Assembly (NCBI GenBank): GCA_951813325.1
Contig: OX638350.1
Location: 1,351,029-1,415,028, forward strand
Reading direction: 5' to 3'
DNA: 64,000 nucleotides
Source: an uncultured Acidimicrobiales bacterium
GTDB lineage: Bacteria; Actinomycetota; Acidimicrobiia; Acidimicrobiales; Bin134
A program made the translations under genes and the position numbers. Of the stretch, positions 43,376 through 55,211 are shown one piece after another. How positions within the stretch are numbered: the stretch's first letter is position 1; every line of letters starts with the position of its first letter. Under the pieces are notes generated by a model. It made no database searches, was not told where the DNA came from, and saw nothing but the letters and a program-made list of their open reading frames with translations.

Positions 43376-44252
43376 GTGTTTCGTGTCACGCAGTTTTCGG
43401 ATATGCACTTCTGTACCGAGCCGGAGGGGGAGCCGCGCAATACCGATGACTCCTGGGATGCGGTCTTCGACGATGCATTTGATTCGGGCCGGCCCACTCC
43501 GGATCTGGTGGTGATCACCGGAGACATCGCTCACAACGGTACCGAGGCCGAATACCAGAAGATCGCTGAGAAGCTTGCCCGCCTGCCGGTGCCTGCGGTG
43601 GTGTGGTCCCGGCAATCACGATCGGCAGGTGCCCTTCGATGCCATTTTGCCCCGCCCGGGGGTGAGCAACGGGCGTACCTTGCGGGTCGGGAGCTGGCTG
43701 TTTCTATTTGCCGACTCCAATGCAGAAGGTCGGGATCAGCGCCCAGACGGATCGCTGGTCGATCGCGAGGATCGGACCCATAAGCACGGGCGCTTCGGCG
43801 ATGCTGAAGTGGCGTGGATGGCCGAGACCGTCGAGCAGAGCGACGCCGAGCATGCCTTCCTCTGGACCCACCACCCTCCGGGGGCGTTTGGCTTCTTCCA
43901 CATGGCCGACCATGACGCCGAGTTCGCCCGACTCATTGACATGGCCCCGGCAATTCGTGGAGTCGGGGCTGGCCACACCCACACCAATACGACGTTGGAG
44001 GTTGCCGGTCGGCCCATCCATCAATGCTCGTCGCTGTCCGTCAACATCGACCTTGAGAACTTCACCACGATGCCACCCGGTTACCGCACCTACCAGTTTG
44101 CCGAAGACGGGTCGGTTTCCAGCGAGGCCCATTTGGTGGGCGAAGGCCATTGGCCGAGAAGCCCGCTGTCCAAGGTCACCCAGCGCATGCTCCGCGGCGA
44201 GATCAGCTTCGAAGAGATGATGGACCAACTGGCTGCTGAGCGGGCCTCCTAG
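43376..44252 (+). pseudogene. Metallophosphoesterase with a one-base frameshift
   Basis: GTG 43376 starts VFRVTQFSDMHFCTEPEGEP (metal DxH) and continues to VVITGDIAHNG (GDxxx) and KLARLPVPAVV. The next motif GPGNHDRQVPF (GNHD) lies in another frame, near 43605, where an extra T in GTGGTGTGGTCC throws off the frame; removing it gives PAVVGPGNHD. The rest, AFLWTHHPPGAFGF and GVGAGHTHTNTTL (GHxH), reads on to 44252. All active-site motifs are otherwise intact, so the break is recent, a base-call error or a programmed shift. Confidence 0.75.
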
Positions 44253-44297
44253 TTGACGGGGCGGCCAACCTGTTTGGGCGCCGAAACTCGAGGATGA

Positions 44298-44621
44298 TCA
44301 GTCGACGCTGAGCTCGCCCATCTGGGACCACCCGTTGGCGCCCTCGATGGTGGTGTTGATGATCTTGGGTGTTTGAGCCAGGGCTTGGGGCATATCTTGC
44401 ATGACCTGTTTGAAGTGGTCGGATTCGACGTGGGGCACTGCTCCGTCGTCTTCAAATGCTTCGACCAACACGAACTCGTCGGGATCTTCGACGCTGCGGG
44501 ACCAGTCGAACCACAGGTTCTTGGGCTCGGCCCGGGTGGCCTCGGTGAATTCGTCGACTAGGTCGATCCACCGGTCAGACCACTCGGGTTTGGTCTTGAA
44601 CTTGACCACGATGAGGATCAC
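44298..44621 (-). CDS. Antibiotic-biosynthesis-monooxygenase (ABM) domain protein
   Basis: This 107-residue protein begins MILIVVKFKTKPEWSDRWID, then NLWFDWSRSVEDPDEFVLVE and DHFKQVMQDMPQAL, the ferredoxin-like fold of the ABM family (putative quinol monooxygenases). The start overlaps the upstream cupin gene by 4 bp (ATGA). Small ABM proteins act alone on quinols or as accessory subunits. Confidence 0.82.
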   Translation of the reverse strand: MILIVVKFKTKPEWSDRWIDLVDEFTEATRAEPKNLWFDWSRSVEDPDEFVLVEAFEDDGAVPHVESDHFKQVMQDMPQALAQTPKIINTTIEGANGWSQMGELSVD

Positions 44622-45724
44622 CGGACCGCTCCTTTGCTTGCGGCGGCATCGCTGCCCAGGGGCGCCCAGGCCAGCAGCGACGTGTCGCCTTCAAAAACGT
44701 TGGCCACCATCGGTGTGCCGGCGATTTCGGCGGTGGCCTTGTACTGCATCCACGACGAGACTGTGGTGATTGGGGTGCCGGGGCCGTCGTCGAACTGAAT
44801 CGGGCCGTAGATGTTGGCAGTGTAGATGAGGTCTTCGTCACCCAGTTGCTGGGTGGCTTCGTGGCGGGCGCCGGCGGGTTCGTAGAACCACACGCCGGAG
44901 CCGTAGCCCTCGGGCGGGCCGGCCCGATACCCGATGCGGCCGTTGATGACCAGGAAGTCGCCGGCACCCAGGTGGAAGTGGGGCCCGGCGACACCGATGT
45001 GCCTGATGATCATCGAAACGTGGCCGGTCTCCTCGCTGACCCGAAGGACCTTTATGCCAAAGCCGGGCCCGTTCGGATTGGAGAAGAAATCGAACGCCCG
45101 GGTGTCCACGAAATGAGGGTGGGTCGTCGCACCCTCGGGCAGGTTCTCCGCCGTCATCAGCAACTGATTGGCGGCATCCTCGGCGATGCGGAGCGGCTCG
45201 GGCGATAGGTCGGAGTTCTGGGTTCGCGGCACCATGCACTCGGCCAAAGTGTTGGGCACCAGCGCCAGGCCATTGGCTTGGGCCGAGGCCTGGATGTCCA
45301 GTGCAGTGAGGATGCGGGTCACGCTGTGCCCGTCGGCACCGAGGAAGGCGACCGGGCCGAAGAAGTTCATCAACAGCTCGGTTTCCTCGTCGACTTCGAG
45401 GCCCTCGATGCGAGCGTTGGCGGGAATGTAGCCCCACGTGCCCGTCTCGATGGTTGCGGCAAGCGGTTCTTGGGTATAGCGCATGCGCCCCGACAACACG
45501 AACAAGTCGGTGGCACCCAAATGCACAGCGGGGCGCAACGTGACCCCGGCGTCGAGTCCCACGATCGCGGAGAACACACCGGATTCTCTCGACGCGCGAA
45601 GTGGCTTGATCCGCCAACCCGGCGCCTGGGGCGTCTCGATCCAAGGCAGGGCGTTGGTGTCGACGCCGCCCTCCATGCCGGTGGGGACGAGGTCGGGGTT
45701 GTATCCAGTAGTTGTCGTCGTCAC
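44618..45724 (-). CDS. Double-cupin protein of the ChrR/acetylacetone-dioxygenase-like type
   Basis: This 368-residue bicupin has the first cupin at residues 40-140 (VTLRPAVHLGATDLFVLSGR, then TWGYIPANARIEGLEVDEET) and the second at about 225-320 (AGPHFHLGAGDFLVINGRIG, with GVWFYEPAGARHEATQQ). HxH and E/H residues of the second domain could bind a metal. It resembles C-C-cleaving dioxygenases of the acetylacetone type. Co-expression with ABM suggests oxygen-linked catabolism. The substrate is unknown. Confidence 0.75.
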   Translation of the reverse strand: MTTTTTGYNPDLVPTGMEGGVDTNALPWIETPQAPGWRIKPLRASRESGVFSAIVGLDAGVTLRPAVHLGATDLFVLSGRMRYTQEPLAATIETGTWGYIPANARIEGLEVDEETELLMNFFGPVAFLGADGHSVTRILTALDIQASAQANGLALVPNTLAECMVPRTQNSDLSPEPLRIAEDAANQLLMTAENLPEGATTHPHFVDTRAFDFFSNPNGPGFGIKVLRVSEETGHVSMIIRHIGVAGPHFHLGAGDFLVINGRIGYRAGPPEGYGSGVWFYEPAGARHEATQQLGDEDLIYTANIYGPIQFDDGPGTPITTVSSWMQYKATAEIAGTPMVANVFEGDTSLLAWAPLGSDAAASKGAVR

Positions 45725-45806
45725 TTCTCACCTCTGCATGTGAATATTCTGAGCGAAGAAGACTCGCACTAGATTGTGGGCCCTCTGGTTGATAGAGGAG
45801 CACAAA

Positions 45807-46700
45807 GTGGAGCTAAGAAACAAGACCATCGTGGTGACGGGGCCGACGGGGATGGTGGGGCCGCCGTTGTGCAAGACCTTGGCGGCCGACAATCGGGTGA
45901 TCGCGCTGGCTCGGTTCTCGGATGCCAATGCTCGGGCCGATCTTGAGGCTGGGGGAGTGGAGTGCATCGCCGTGGACTTCGTTGAGGCTGATTTCTCGGC
46001 CGTTCCCCGCGATGTGGATGTGGTCGTGAATCTGGCGGTGACAAAGACCGGCGATTGGAAGACCGATCTGGCCGTGTGTTCCGAGGCCACGGGCCACTTG
46101 ATGAGCCATTTCCGCAACGCCCAGGCGTTTCTGCACTGCTCTTCAGGGGCGGTTTATCAGCCCAATGGCGGGCAGCCGTTCACCGAGGACAGCCCCCATG
46201 GCAACCACCACGCCCACATGATGCCGACCTATTCGATATGCAAGATCGCGGGGGAGTCGGTGGCCCGGTTCGGGGCTCAGGAATTCAACCTCCCGACAGT
46301 GATTGCCCGGCTCAACGTGCCCTATGGCGACACCAATGGCTGGCCGCTGTTCCATTTGCTGATGATGCGGGCAGGCATGGACATCGAGGTCCACACCGAC
46401 GGCGCCCGCTACAACCTTGTCCACGATGAGGACATCGCCGCCGACCTGCCGGTGTTGCTCGACCAGGCCTCGGTGCCGGCCACCACCCTCAACTGGGCCA
46501 GCCCCGGACTGGTGTCAGTGGCCGAATGGTGCGCGTTCATGGCCGAGATTGACGGTTGCGACCCGCCCAAGATCGTGGAGTCGGATACCGCCATTCCCAG
46601 CACGGTCATGGACACCAGCCGCATTGAGGCCCTGCGGCCCGACCGCTTGGTGAACTGGCAGGACGGCATCCGCCGCCTCGTCGAGAACCACCCGGCCTGA
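45807..46700 (+). CDS. NAD-dependent epimerase/dehydratase-family protein
   Basis: GTG 45807 follows a GAGGAG site at a good distance and gives 297 residues; a longer frame to 45774 is less likely. It is an extended SDR: TIVVTGPTGMVGPPLCKTLA (NAD loop), VVVNLAVTKTGDW, the serine in HCSSGAVYQPNGG and the catalytic YSICK in MMPTYSICKIAGE. The function is probably oxidation or epimerisation of a hydroxylated or sugar-like substrate. It follows divergently after the cupin gene. Confidence 0.83.
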   Translation: MELRNKTIVVTGPTGMVGPPLCKTLAADNRVIALARFSDANARADLEAGGVECIAVDFVEADFSAVPRDVDVVVNLAVTKTGDWKTDLAVCSEATGHLMSHFRNAQAFLHCSSGAVYQPNGGQPFTEDSPHGNHHAHMMPTYSICKIAGESVARFGAQEFNLPTVIARLNVPYGDTNGWPLFHLLMMRAGMDIEVHTDGARYNLVHDEDIAADLPVLLDQASVPATTLNWASPGLVSVAEWCAFMAEIDGCDPPKIVESDTAIPSTVMDTSRIEALRPDRLVNWQDGIRRLVENHPA

Positions 46701-46739
46701 CTGACTTCCCGCGAGGTTCGGGTACGGGACAAATAGAGT

Positions 46740-46765
46740 AATCAGATACAAACAAATATTTGATT
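46740..46765. promoter_or_regulatory. AT-rich palindrome upstream of furA-katG, probable Fur-family box
   Basis: AATCA (46740-46744) pairs with TGATT (46761-46765) around an AT-rich core containing the palindrome CAAATATTTG (46753-46762). It lies about 30 bp upstream of the furA ATG. FurA proteins of mycobacteria repress their own operon at AT-rich sites in this place. Confidence 0.5.
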
Positions 46766-46794
46766 AAGTCTAAACTAGTCGATACGATGGTCTC

Positions 46795-49468
<2,674 letters not shown>

Positions 49469-49626
49469 GGACGGCGCGACCCGCTGGGCGCGCTCGCGGG
49501 AGTGGCCGCTTTTGCTGTCGACGAATCCCATCTGTCCCCCTCCGGGTGGGCTCGTCGATTGAGACAGTTGAGTACAGCCACTACCCTGCGAGTCGCCCAG
49601 CGGGTGCCGTTTTTTAAGGAGGGCCA

Positions 49627-50838
49627 GTGGCTGCCATCGAACCCGACATTTTGTCGACGACATTTGCCGAGGATCCCAATGCTGTCTTGGAGGTGATGCG
49701 GGAGGAGTACCCGGTCGTGTACCACGAGGCGACCGAGGCGTGGCTCATCTCCCGCTACGACGACATTGAACGGGCCTTCAAGGACAAGGCCTTCACCTCT
49801 AAGAACTACGAGTGGCAGCTCGAGCCCGTCCATGGCCGCACGATCCTCCAGATGGAGGGCCGCGACCACTCCGCTCATCGGAATCTGATCGCCCCCGCGT
49901 TCCGGGGCAGCGAGCTGACGGCCAAGTTCGTCCCGGTCATCGAGGCCAACGCCCGCGACCTGATCGACGGCTTCCGCCACGATGGCAAGGTCGATCTAGT
50001 GGATCAGTTCACCATCCGCTTCCCGATCAACGTGATCGTCGACATGCTGGGGCTCGACAAGTCCGATCACGAGCGGTTCCAGAAGTGGTACCACTCGATC
50101 ATGATGTTCCTCAGCAACCTCACCGGCGATGAGGAGGTCATGGCCCAGGGGCTACAGACCAAAGAGGAGCTTCAGGCCTACATGATGCCGATCATCGCCG
50201 AGCGTCGAGCCAAACCTGGCGACGACTTGCTCAGCACCCTGTGTACCGCGGTCATCGACGGAGAGCAGATGACCGACCTGGAGATAAAGGCATTCGTCTC
50301 GCTGCTCTTGGTGGCCGGGGGAGAGACCACCGACAAGGCCATGGCCAACATGATGATGAACCTGATCGCCAATCCCGATCAGCTCCAGGCAGTTCGCGAT
50401 GATCGCAGCCTCGTCGACAATGCGTTTGCCGAGACGCTGCGGCACTCACCGCCGGTGCAGATGATCATGCGCCAGCCCGAAGCAGATGTGGAGATGCGCG
50501 GAATGACCATTCCGGCCGGCGCCACTGTGACCTGCCTCATCGCCGGAGCCAACCGCGATCCTCGCCGCTACAACGACCCCGACCGGTTCGATATCTTCCG
50601 CCAAGACCTCGACGTCTCCAAGGCGTTCTCGGGGGCGGCCGACCACACCGGCTTCTGCTTGGGCCGGCACTTCTGCATCGGGGCCATGCTGGCCAAGACC
50701 GAAGTCGAAATCGCCACCAACCAGCTGTTGGACGCCATGGACGACGTCGAGTTCGACGGCCGGCCGCCGACGCCCGCCGGCGTTTTCACCCGGGCCCCCA
50801 AGACGATGCCCCTCACCTTCAAACCGACCGGCCGCTAA
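49627..50838 (+). CDS. Cytochrome P450
   Basis: GTG 49627 has an AAGGAGG ribosome-binding site and gives 403 residues. The I-helix is VSLLLVAGGETTDKAMANMM, ExxR is ETLRHSPPVQMIMRQ, and the heme-binding region is GFCLGRHFCIGAMLAKTEVE. The pattern of an N-terminal RYDDIERAF and the R in KAFTSKNYEW is usual. No substrate can be assigned. It converges with the next gene, with 38 bp between stops. Confidence 0.9.
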   Translation: MAAIEPDILSTTFAEDPNAVLEVMREEYPVVYHEATEAWLISRYDDIERAFKDKAFTSKNYEWQLEPVHGRTILQMEGRDHSAHRNLIAPAFRGSELTAKFVPVIEANARDLIDGFRHDGKVDLVDQFTIRFPINVIVDMLGLDKSDHERFQKWYHSIMMFLSNLTGDEEVMAQGLQTKEELQAYMMPIIAERRAKPGDDLLSTLCTAVIDGEQMTDLEIKAFVSLLLVAGGETTDKAMANMMMNLIANPDQLQAVRDDRSLVDNAFAETLRHSPPVQMIMRQPEADVEMRGMTIPAGATVTCLIAGANRDPRRYNDPDRFDIFRQDLDVSKAFSGAADHTGFCLGRHFCIGAMLAKTEVEIATNQLLDAMDDVEFDGRPPTPAGVFTRAPKTMPLTFKPTGR

Positions 50839-50876
50839 CGCCCGTCAGCGGCGGCAAGAGCCGAGTCGTCGGCCTC

Positions 50877-52406
50877 TCAGCTATCGTCTGGCTCGGGGAC
50901 GGGCTCGAGCTCGAACAAGCGCAGCTCGCGTTCGGTTGCCGCGTCGTACTGGATCCACAGCGGATACCAGGCCACTGCGGTCTGCCACCTCGACTCACGC
51001 TCGGCGCGTTGGAGGAGTCGAGCCCGCACAGGCGTCCTCTTTCCATGGAACACGATCTCGGCATCGGGGTTGGCGAGGAGATTGGCCGTCCACGCGGGAT
51101 GATCTTCGCGGGCGAAGTTGCTGCCCACCACCAGAAAGCGGCCCTCTTCGAGCGGGACCGCGCCAAGCGGCGTCTGGCGGGTGCGGCCGGTCTTGGCGCC
51201 CGTGGAGAAGAGCATGAGCATGGGCTGCGCGGAGGAATCGAGCAGCGTTCGCCCTCGGGTGAGCCGATTGACCACTCGGTGGAACCGGGGGACGATGTGC
51301 GGTCCGAGAGACCGGAACGGCCGCGAGAGCACCACACGGGCCGGCATCTGGAATCCCTTGGGCGGTGTCGGCGCTGCGCCGGGATCAAGGTCGGGCCGGG
51401 CATCGCCAGCCTGGCGATCGGACAGCAGCCCGGCTTCATGCCAAGCAACCAAGCTGTCGGCGAACGTCTCCTTTATGTCTCGGAATTCCACCCCGTACGC
51501 GGCGAGGTCGCTGTCGATCGACCCCTCCCATTGGGTGAGCACGCTCATGCTGAATCTGTTCATCGCCGCGTTGATCGGCACGATACGCCGAAGTGCGTCG
51601 GCCATGCGGCCCACCCCTCGAAGCGCCGAGGGTGGAAGCGGCACCATGGGGAACCTTCGACCAGTGAGGTCGCGGTGGATGTCGGCGAAAAGGTCCATGT
51701 CGACCAAATGGCCGCCGCTCATGACCCGACGGGGCCCATGGCCCGGTTCGAGCAGCGCCACGAGCAGCGAGGCCATGTCGCGGACATCGGAGATCGCCAC
51801 CGCCGCTCTGCGAGTGGGAATGACTCCGGCTGCGGTGAACCGGGCTATGCCCTCGCTGGCCTCGCCGAAGGCCGAGCCTGCTGGCGGGCCGATCACCGCA
51901 CTCGGGTAGACGATTGTTATAGGAGCACCGTGAGCCTGGAGTTTTCGGGCCACCAGTTCGGCTTCGGCTTTCGCTTGGCCATACGTGTAGCCGGCCGACG
52001 ATGGCGGGTGGTCGGTGGTCAGCGCCCCAACACCGGGTTGAAAAAGGGCCGCCACGCTGGAGACGTGAATGATCGGGTCAAGCTCTTTCGCATAAGCCTG
52101 GTGGAGCACGAGCCGGGCGCCGACGATGCTGTTCTTGATCCCCTGAGCGCTGCTCCGGGCGTCAAGCGACACGACGGCGGCGCAGTGGATCACCGCATCG
52201 GCGCCTTCGAGGGTCGCCGCGACGGCAGCAGGATCGGTCATGTCTCCCACGACTTGGTCGATGGAGGGCAGGTCGAAGGCCGCGCGGAGGCCTTCAAGCT
52301 TGGAGGGCGACCTCGCCAGGGCGCAAACTTCGTGACCAGCCTCAATGGCGCGCGCGGCGGTGTGCCCACCGATGAACCCTGTTGCCCCTGTCATCGCTAT
52401 GCGCAC
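50877..52406 (-). CDS. Fusion protein: atypical SDR plus F420-dependent (Ddn-like) oxidoreductase domain
   Basis: GTG 52406 (after AGGG) gives 509 residues; GTG 52415 is possible. Residues about 1-330 are an extended/atypical SDR (RIAMTGATGFIGGHTAARAI, DAVIHCAAVVSLDARS, the YTYGQAKAEAE catalytic region). Residues about 380-500 are a split-barrel flavin/F420 domain (PMLMLFSTGAKTGRTRQTPL, VPLEEGRFLVVGSNF, HPAWTANLLANPDAEI) of the DUF385/Ddn nitroreductase family. Both are in one uninterrupted frame joined by a Pro-rich linker. Such a fusion suggests two successive redox steps on one ligand. Confidence 0.85.
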   Translation of the reverse strand: MRIAMTGATGFIGGHTAARAIEAGHEVCALARSPSKLEGLRAAFDLPSIDQVVGDMTDPAAVAATLEGADAVIHCAAVVSLDARSSAQGIKNSIVGARLVLHQAYAKELDPIIHVSSVAALFQPGVGALTTDHPPSSAGYTYGQAKAEAELVARKLQAHGAPITIVYPSAVIGPPAGSAFGEASEGIARFTAAGVIPTRRAAVAISDVRDMASLLVALLEPGHGPRRVMSGGHLVDMDLFADIHRDLTGRRFPMVPLPPSALRGVGRMADALRRIVPINAAMNRFSMSVLTQWEGSIDSDLAAYGVEFRDIKETFADSLVAWHEAGLLSDRQAGDARPDLDPGAAPTPPKGFQMPARVVLSRPFRSLGPHIVPRFHRVVNRLTRGRTLLDSSAQPMLMLFSTGAKTGRTRQTPLGAVPLEEGRFLVVGSNFAREDHPAWTANLLANPDAEIVFHGKRTPVRARLLQRAERESRWQTAVAWYPLWIQYDAATERELRLFELEPVPEPDDS

Positions 52407-52450
52407 GGGAATCACCCTAGTAGGGGGCGTCGCGGCGTCGAATGCTGCGG

Positions 52451-54772
52451 CTAGTTGGCGGCACCCGGAGTGGGATTGTCGACGGTTTGGAAGCCGCCGG
52501 TGGCGTCGGGCACTCGGGCGTAGCTTTGTCCGCCAGGGGACTGGCCCTCGTCCCAGTCCACGCTATTGACAAGAGTGCCGTCTACCAGCCAGATGCCCAA
52601 TTCCTCGTCGCCGCCCAGGGCGAAGCCAGGCCAGCCGTCTTTTTCCAAGGAGAACTGCATGTATGCGCCCGGCTGGATGATGGCGCCGGTCGGGAAGGCG
52701 ACCCGCTTGCCGACGTCGGTGAGGCTATCGGCTACCTCAAAGCCGTCGAGTGCTATCGGGTCGGGCAGGGTGTTGTGCAGTTCGAACCAGTCGAGAGGGT
52801 CGCCCTTGGCGGCTATTTCATTGATGACGAGGCCAACGTCGGCCGAAGTGGTGCCGCGGCCGGTGCCTTCTTCGCCGTCGCCGTCGTCACTGATCCGAGA
52901 CAGGTTATACCCGTACACCCCGGAGAAGGTGCCGGCTATGGGGGCGCCGGGCGTCGTCTCCGCCATCGACAGTTCCAGCGTGCCCTCAGTGAAGGGCGAA
53001 AACGAATCTGGCGTAGACGCTCCGGGCTGGATGGACCAGATGCCGCCCGCGATGGTGTCCACACCGATGACAAGCGTTGTTCCAGCAGCCACCAGGTCCG
53101 GGTCCATGGCCAGCGTCATTCCGGTGAGGGGTCCAACCTCATTGAAGCTCACCGCGACGATGGACGCAGGATTGTCAACCTCTGGCAGCAGGCGCCTTTC
53201 CTCCGGGCTGGAATGACCGGCGAAGACCGCCAGGTTATCGACCGGCTCTTCGGATCCGTTCAACTCCAGGCTGAAGACGGTGCCCAAACTCGGAGGGTTG
53301 GGATTCAGATGGCTTCCCCAAGTCGTCTCAAAGGTGACTTCCAGGGTTCCCGAACCGGCGGATGCTGGGAGATATCCCTCCGGCTCCGGCCAGTCGGGCG
53401 GTCGGGGGGTGAGGTCTGCCAGGATCTCGCCTCTCCGCTTCAAGATGAACTTGCGCACCCGCTCGGCGCCGGCCGCGGCGGCATCTCTTGCCTCGGGGAG
53501 GGCATGCTGCTGCACGATGGCGGCCATTTCGTCCACCGCAGCCAACAGCTCGTCTTCGTCCCAGGCGGTGTCGAGGATGTCCTTCAGCCGGGACGTGTAT
53601 TCGCCCTGCCAGACGGGGTGGTTGTACAGGCGGTTTGGAATGGCCGTCAGGGCCAGCACCGACGGAGGCGGGTCGCTGATGTTGTCGAACGGATTGGGGT
53701 CGTCCTCTAAGTGGAAGGTGCCGTCGGTGCCCCACGGCAGGAACACGAAACGACCGCTTGGCTCACGGTAGAACCAATAGTTGTTGCGGTCGCCCGCGTA
53801 TCCGTCCCAGTGCCCCACGAGCACCTCCGTCGCCCAGAACGTGAGGAAGCGGTCCAGGTCCACGATCTGGCCCAGCGCCTCCAGGCCGGTATCCGACCGG
53901 TCCTCCAGGGCCGTCACCACGGCGTCTATGTCCGACCAGTCGGCGGCATCCTCGTTGGTCTTCTTCTCGATGGTGCCGCGATAGGTCGGCGTGAAGTCGC
54001 TGACCGTGCCTTCGTACAGATTGCCCTCGGCGCTGTCGAAGTGGTGCAGCAGGAACGGGGCTTTGAACTCCTCGACGTGGACGTAAAGCCCCAGGTTCTT
54101 GCCGTTCACCGACACGGTGGCGAAGTTGCAGCGGGGCGCGGGATTTCCGGCGGCGGCGAACACCCGGTACGACAGACAGGTGTTGATCATGGAAGGGTCC
54201 TGGACGCTGTTGTTCAGGGTCATCCGCTCCATGACCCCGCCGAGGGACTGGTCGTCCACATACTTGTCGAAGCGGAGCTTGAGGGAGGGTTTGGTGTCGC
54301 TCTGGGACCCCACGAACCCCTTCTTGCGCACGCCCACGTCGGCGTGGGTCTCGCCGTCCACGGTCACCGTGGCAGAGAACCAGGAGTAGATGTTGGCAAA
54401 GGGACGGGATAGGCCGTATTCCTCGATTTCGGCAAGCACGTCTTCCAGCGTCCGGGTCTGGTGGCGCAGGGTGTCCCAATCCTCGACGTCGATCTCGATG
54501 CGGATGTCCAGCACGCGCTCGAGGGCGAAGAAGACATCGCTCCGATGGGGCTCAGCGTCGTCTTCCTCCTGTGGCGGGGCGGGAGTGTCGGCTGGTTCGG
54601 CCGTCGTTTCGGACGGAGCGGCGGTGGGGTCTGGCGTCGGAGCGGCGGTGGGGTCTGGCGTCGGAGCGGCAGGAACCGCGGTAGGAGAATCCCCAGCGTC
54701 GTCGTTCCCGCCCCCGCAACCTGCCGCAAGAATCGCCATCGCCAGCAATACCGTGGCCAGGCGCCATCCCAT
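52451..54772 (-). CDS. CotH-kinase-domain lipoprotein with a C-terminal lamin-tail domain
   Basis: ATG 54772 gives 773 residues; GTG 54805 is possible. A signal ending AILAAGC (lipobox) leads into a Thr/Ala/Pro linker with a 24-bp DNA repeat. Residues about 75-470 form a CotH/spore-coat-H kinase-like domain (VGVRKKGFVG, TKPSLKLRFDKYV, MERMTLNNSVQDPSMINT, VHVEEFKAPFLLHHF, RNNYWFYRE). Residues about 650-770 are a lamin-tail domain (LVINEIAAKGDPLDWFELHN). CotH kinases phosphorylate proteins in bacilli; here it is surface-attached. No spores need be implied. Confidence 0.8.
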   Translation of the reverse strand: MGWRLATVLLAMAILAAGCGGGNDDAGDSPTAVPAAPTPDPTAAPTPDPTAAPSETTAEPADTPAPPQEEDDAEPHRSDVFFALERVLDIRIEIDVEDWDTLRHQTRTLEDVLAEIEEYGLSRPFANIYSWFSATVTVDGETHADVGVRKKGFVGSQSDTKPSLKLRFDKYVDDQSLGGVMERMTLNNSVQDPSMINTCLSYRVFAAAGNPAPRCNFATVSVNGKNLGLYVHVEEFKAPFLLHHFDSAEGNLYEGTVSDFTPTYRGTIEKKTNEDAADWSDIDAVVTALEDRSDTGLEALGQIVDLDRFLTFWATEVLVGHWDGYAGDRNNYWFYREPSGRFVFLPWGTDGTFHLEDDPNPFDNISDPPPSVLALTAIPNRLYNHPVWQGEYTSRLKDILDTAWDEDELLAAVDEMAAIVQQHALPEARDAAAAGAERVRKFILKRRGEILADLTPRPPDWPEPEGYLPASAGSGTLEVTFETTWGSHLNPNPPSLGTVFSLELNGSEEPVDNLAVFAGHSSPEERRLLPEVDNPASIVAVSFNEVGPLTGMTLAMDPDLVAAGTTLVIGVDTIAGGIWSIQPGASTPDSFSPFTEGTLELSMAETTPGAPIAGTFSGVYGYNLSRISDDGDGEEGTGRGTTSADVGLVINEIAAKGDPLDWFELHNTLPDPIALDGFEVADSLTDVGKRVAFPTGAIIQPGAYMQFSLEKDGWPGFALGGDEELGIWLVDGTLVNSVDWDEGQSPGGQSYARVPDATGGFQTVDNPTPGAAN
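54615..54662. repeat. 24-bp tandem repeat in the CotH-kinase gene linker
   Basis: Two identical 24-bp units with a partial third (54663-54670) encode PDPTAAPT-like repeats in the signal-proximal linker. The unit keeps the frame, so length changes would not disrupt the gene. Confidence 0.85.
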
Positions 54773-54886
54773 GACAAGAACATATCGGGAGACCCTGGGC
54801 AGCACACAGCTGAACGCGACTGGCCTACAGGGCCTTCAGCCGTTTGAGGCCGCGAGTATCGGATGCAGATCAGCTGACATATTTAT

Positions 54887-55120
54887 ATGCAAAGCACGAG
54901 TCTGCGGATCGACATCAACCCGCATCGGGAGTTGAAGAAGCTCGCAGCTTCCCGGGGCGCCACCGTGGGCGACACGGTTGCACTGGCAGGGCTACGGCTA
55001 CTTCGCCTTCCGGACCACAGGCGCCTACTCCTAGGGCCGAACTGCTGCTTTGCAGGTAACCGGGTTCTTCCTGAGATCGATCCCGATCTCGGACCGGCCA
55101 GCAACGGCTTTTTTGGCTGA
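54887..55120 (+). pseudogene. Truncated ribbon-helix-helix antitoxin-like gene
   Basis: From ATG 54887 the frame reads MQSTSLRIDINPHRELKKLA and ASRGATVGDTVALAGLRLL, which is the N-terminal part of a VapB/antitoxin family protein with the usual R-D-N-HRELKRLA pattern. After that, at the end of the helix, the sequence becomes unlike the family (RLPDHRRLLLGPNC) and no toxin follows. It appears to be an antitoxin remnant, 82 bp before the opposite-strand DUF1214 gene's neighbourhood. Confidence 0.45.
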
Positions 55121-55134
55121 TCTACTACCGGCGG

Positions 55135-55211
55135 TCACTGCTCGAGGAAGTCGGGCAGCGCACTGGGCGCGTCGTCGAAGTCCTCGGCGACGGTGGTTGT
55201 GCCCCGGAGCG
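55135..55211 (-). pseudogene. Possible antitoxin 3' remnant on the minus strand
   Basis: The minus strand reads ALRGTTTVAEDFDD, then an acidic APSALPDFLEQ and a stop at 55135-55137. RGxxxVxEDFD-xLPDF resembles C-terminal tails of some Phd/VapB antitoxins. Only about 25 codons exist. Tentative. Confidence 0.3.

Noticed and set aside
52451-54772. Spore formation because of CotH
   Set aside because: CotH-like kinases are widespread in non-sporulating bacteria; no sporulation gene is seen.
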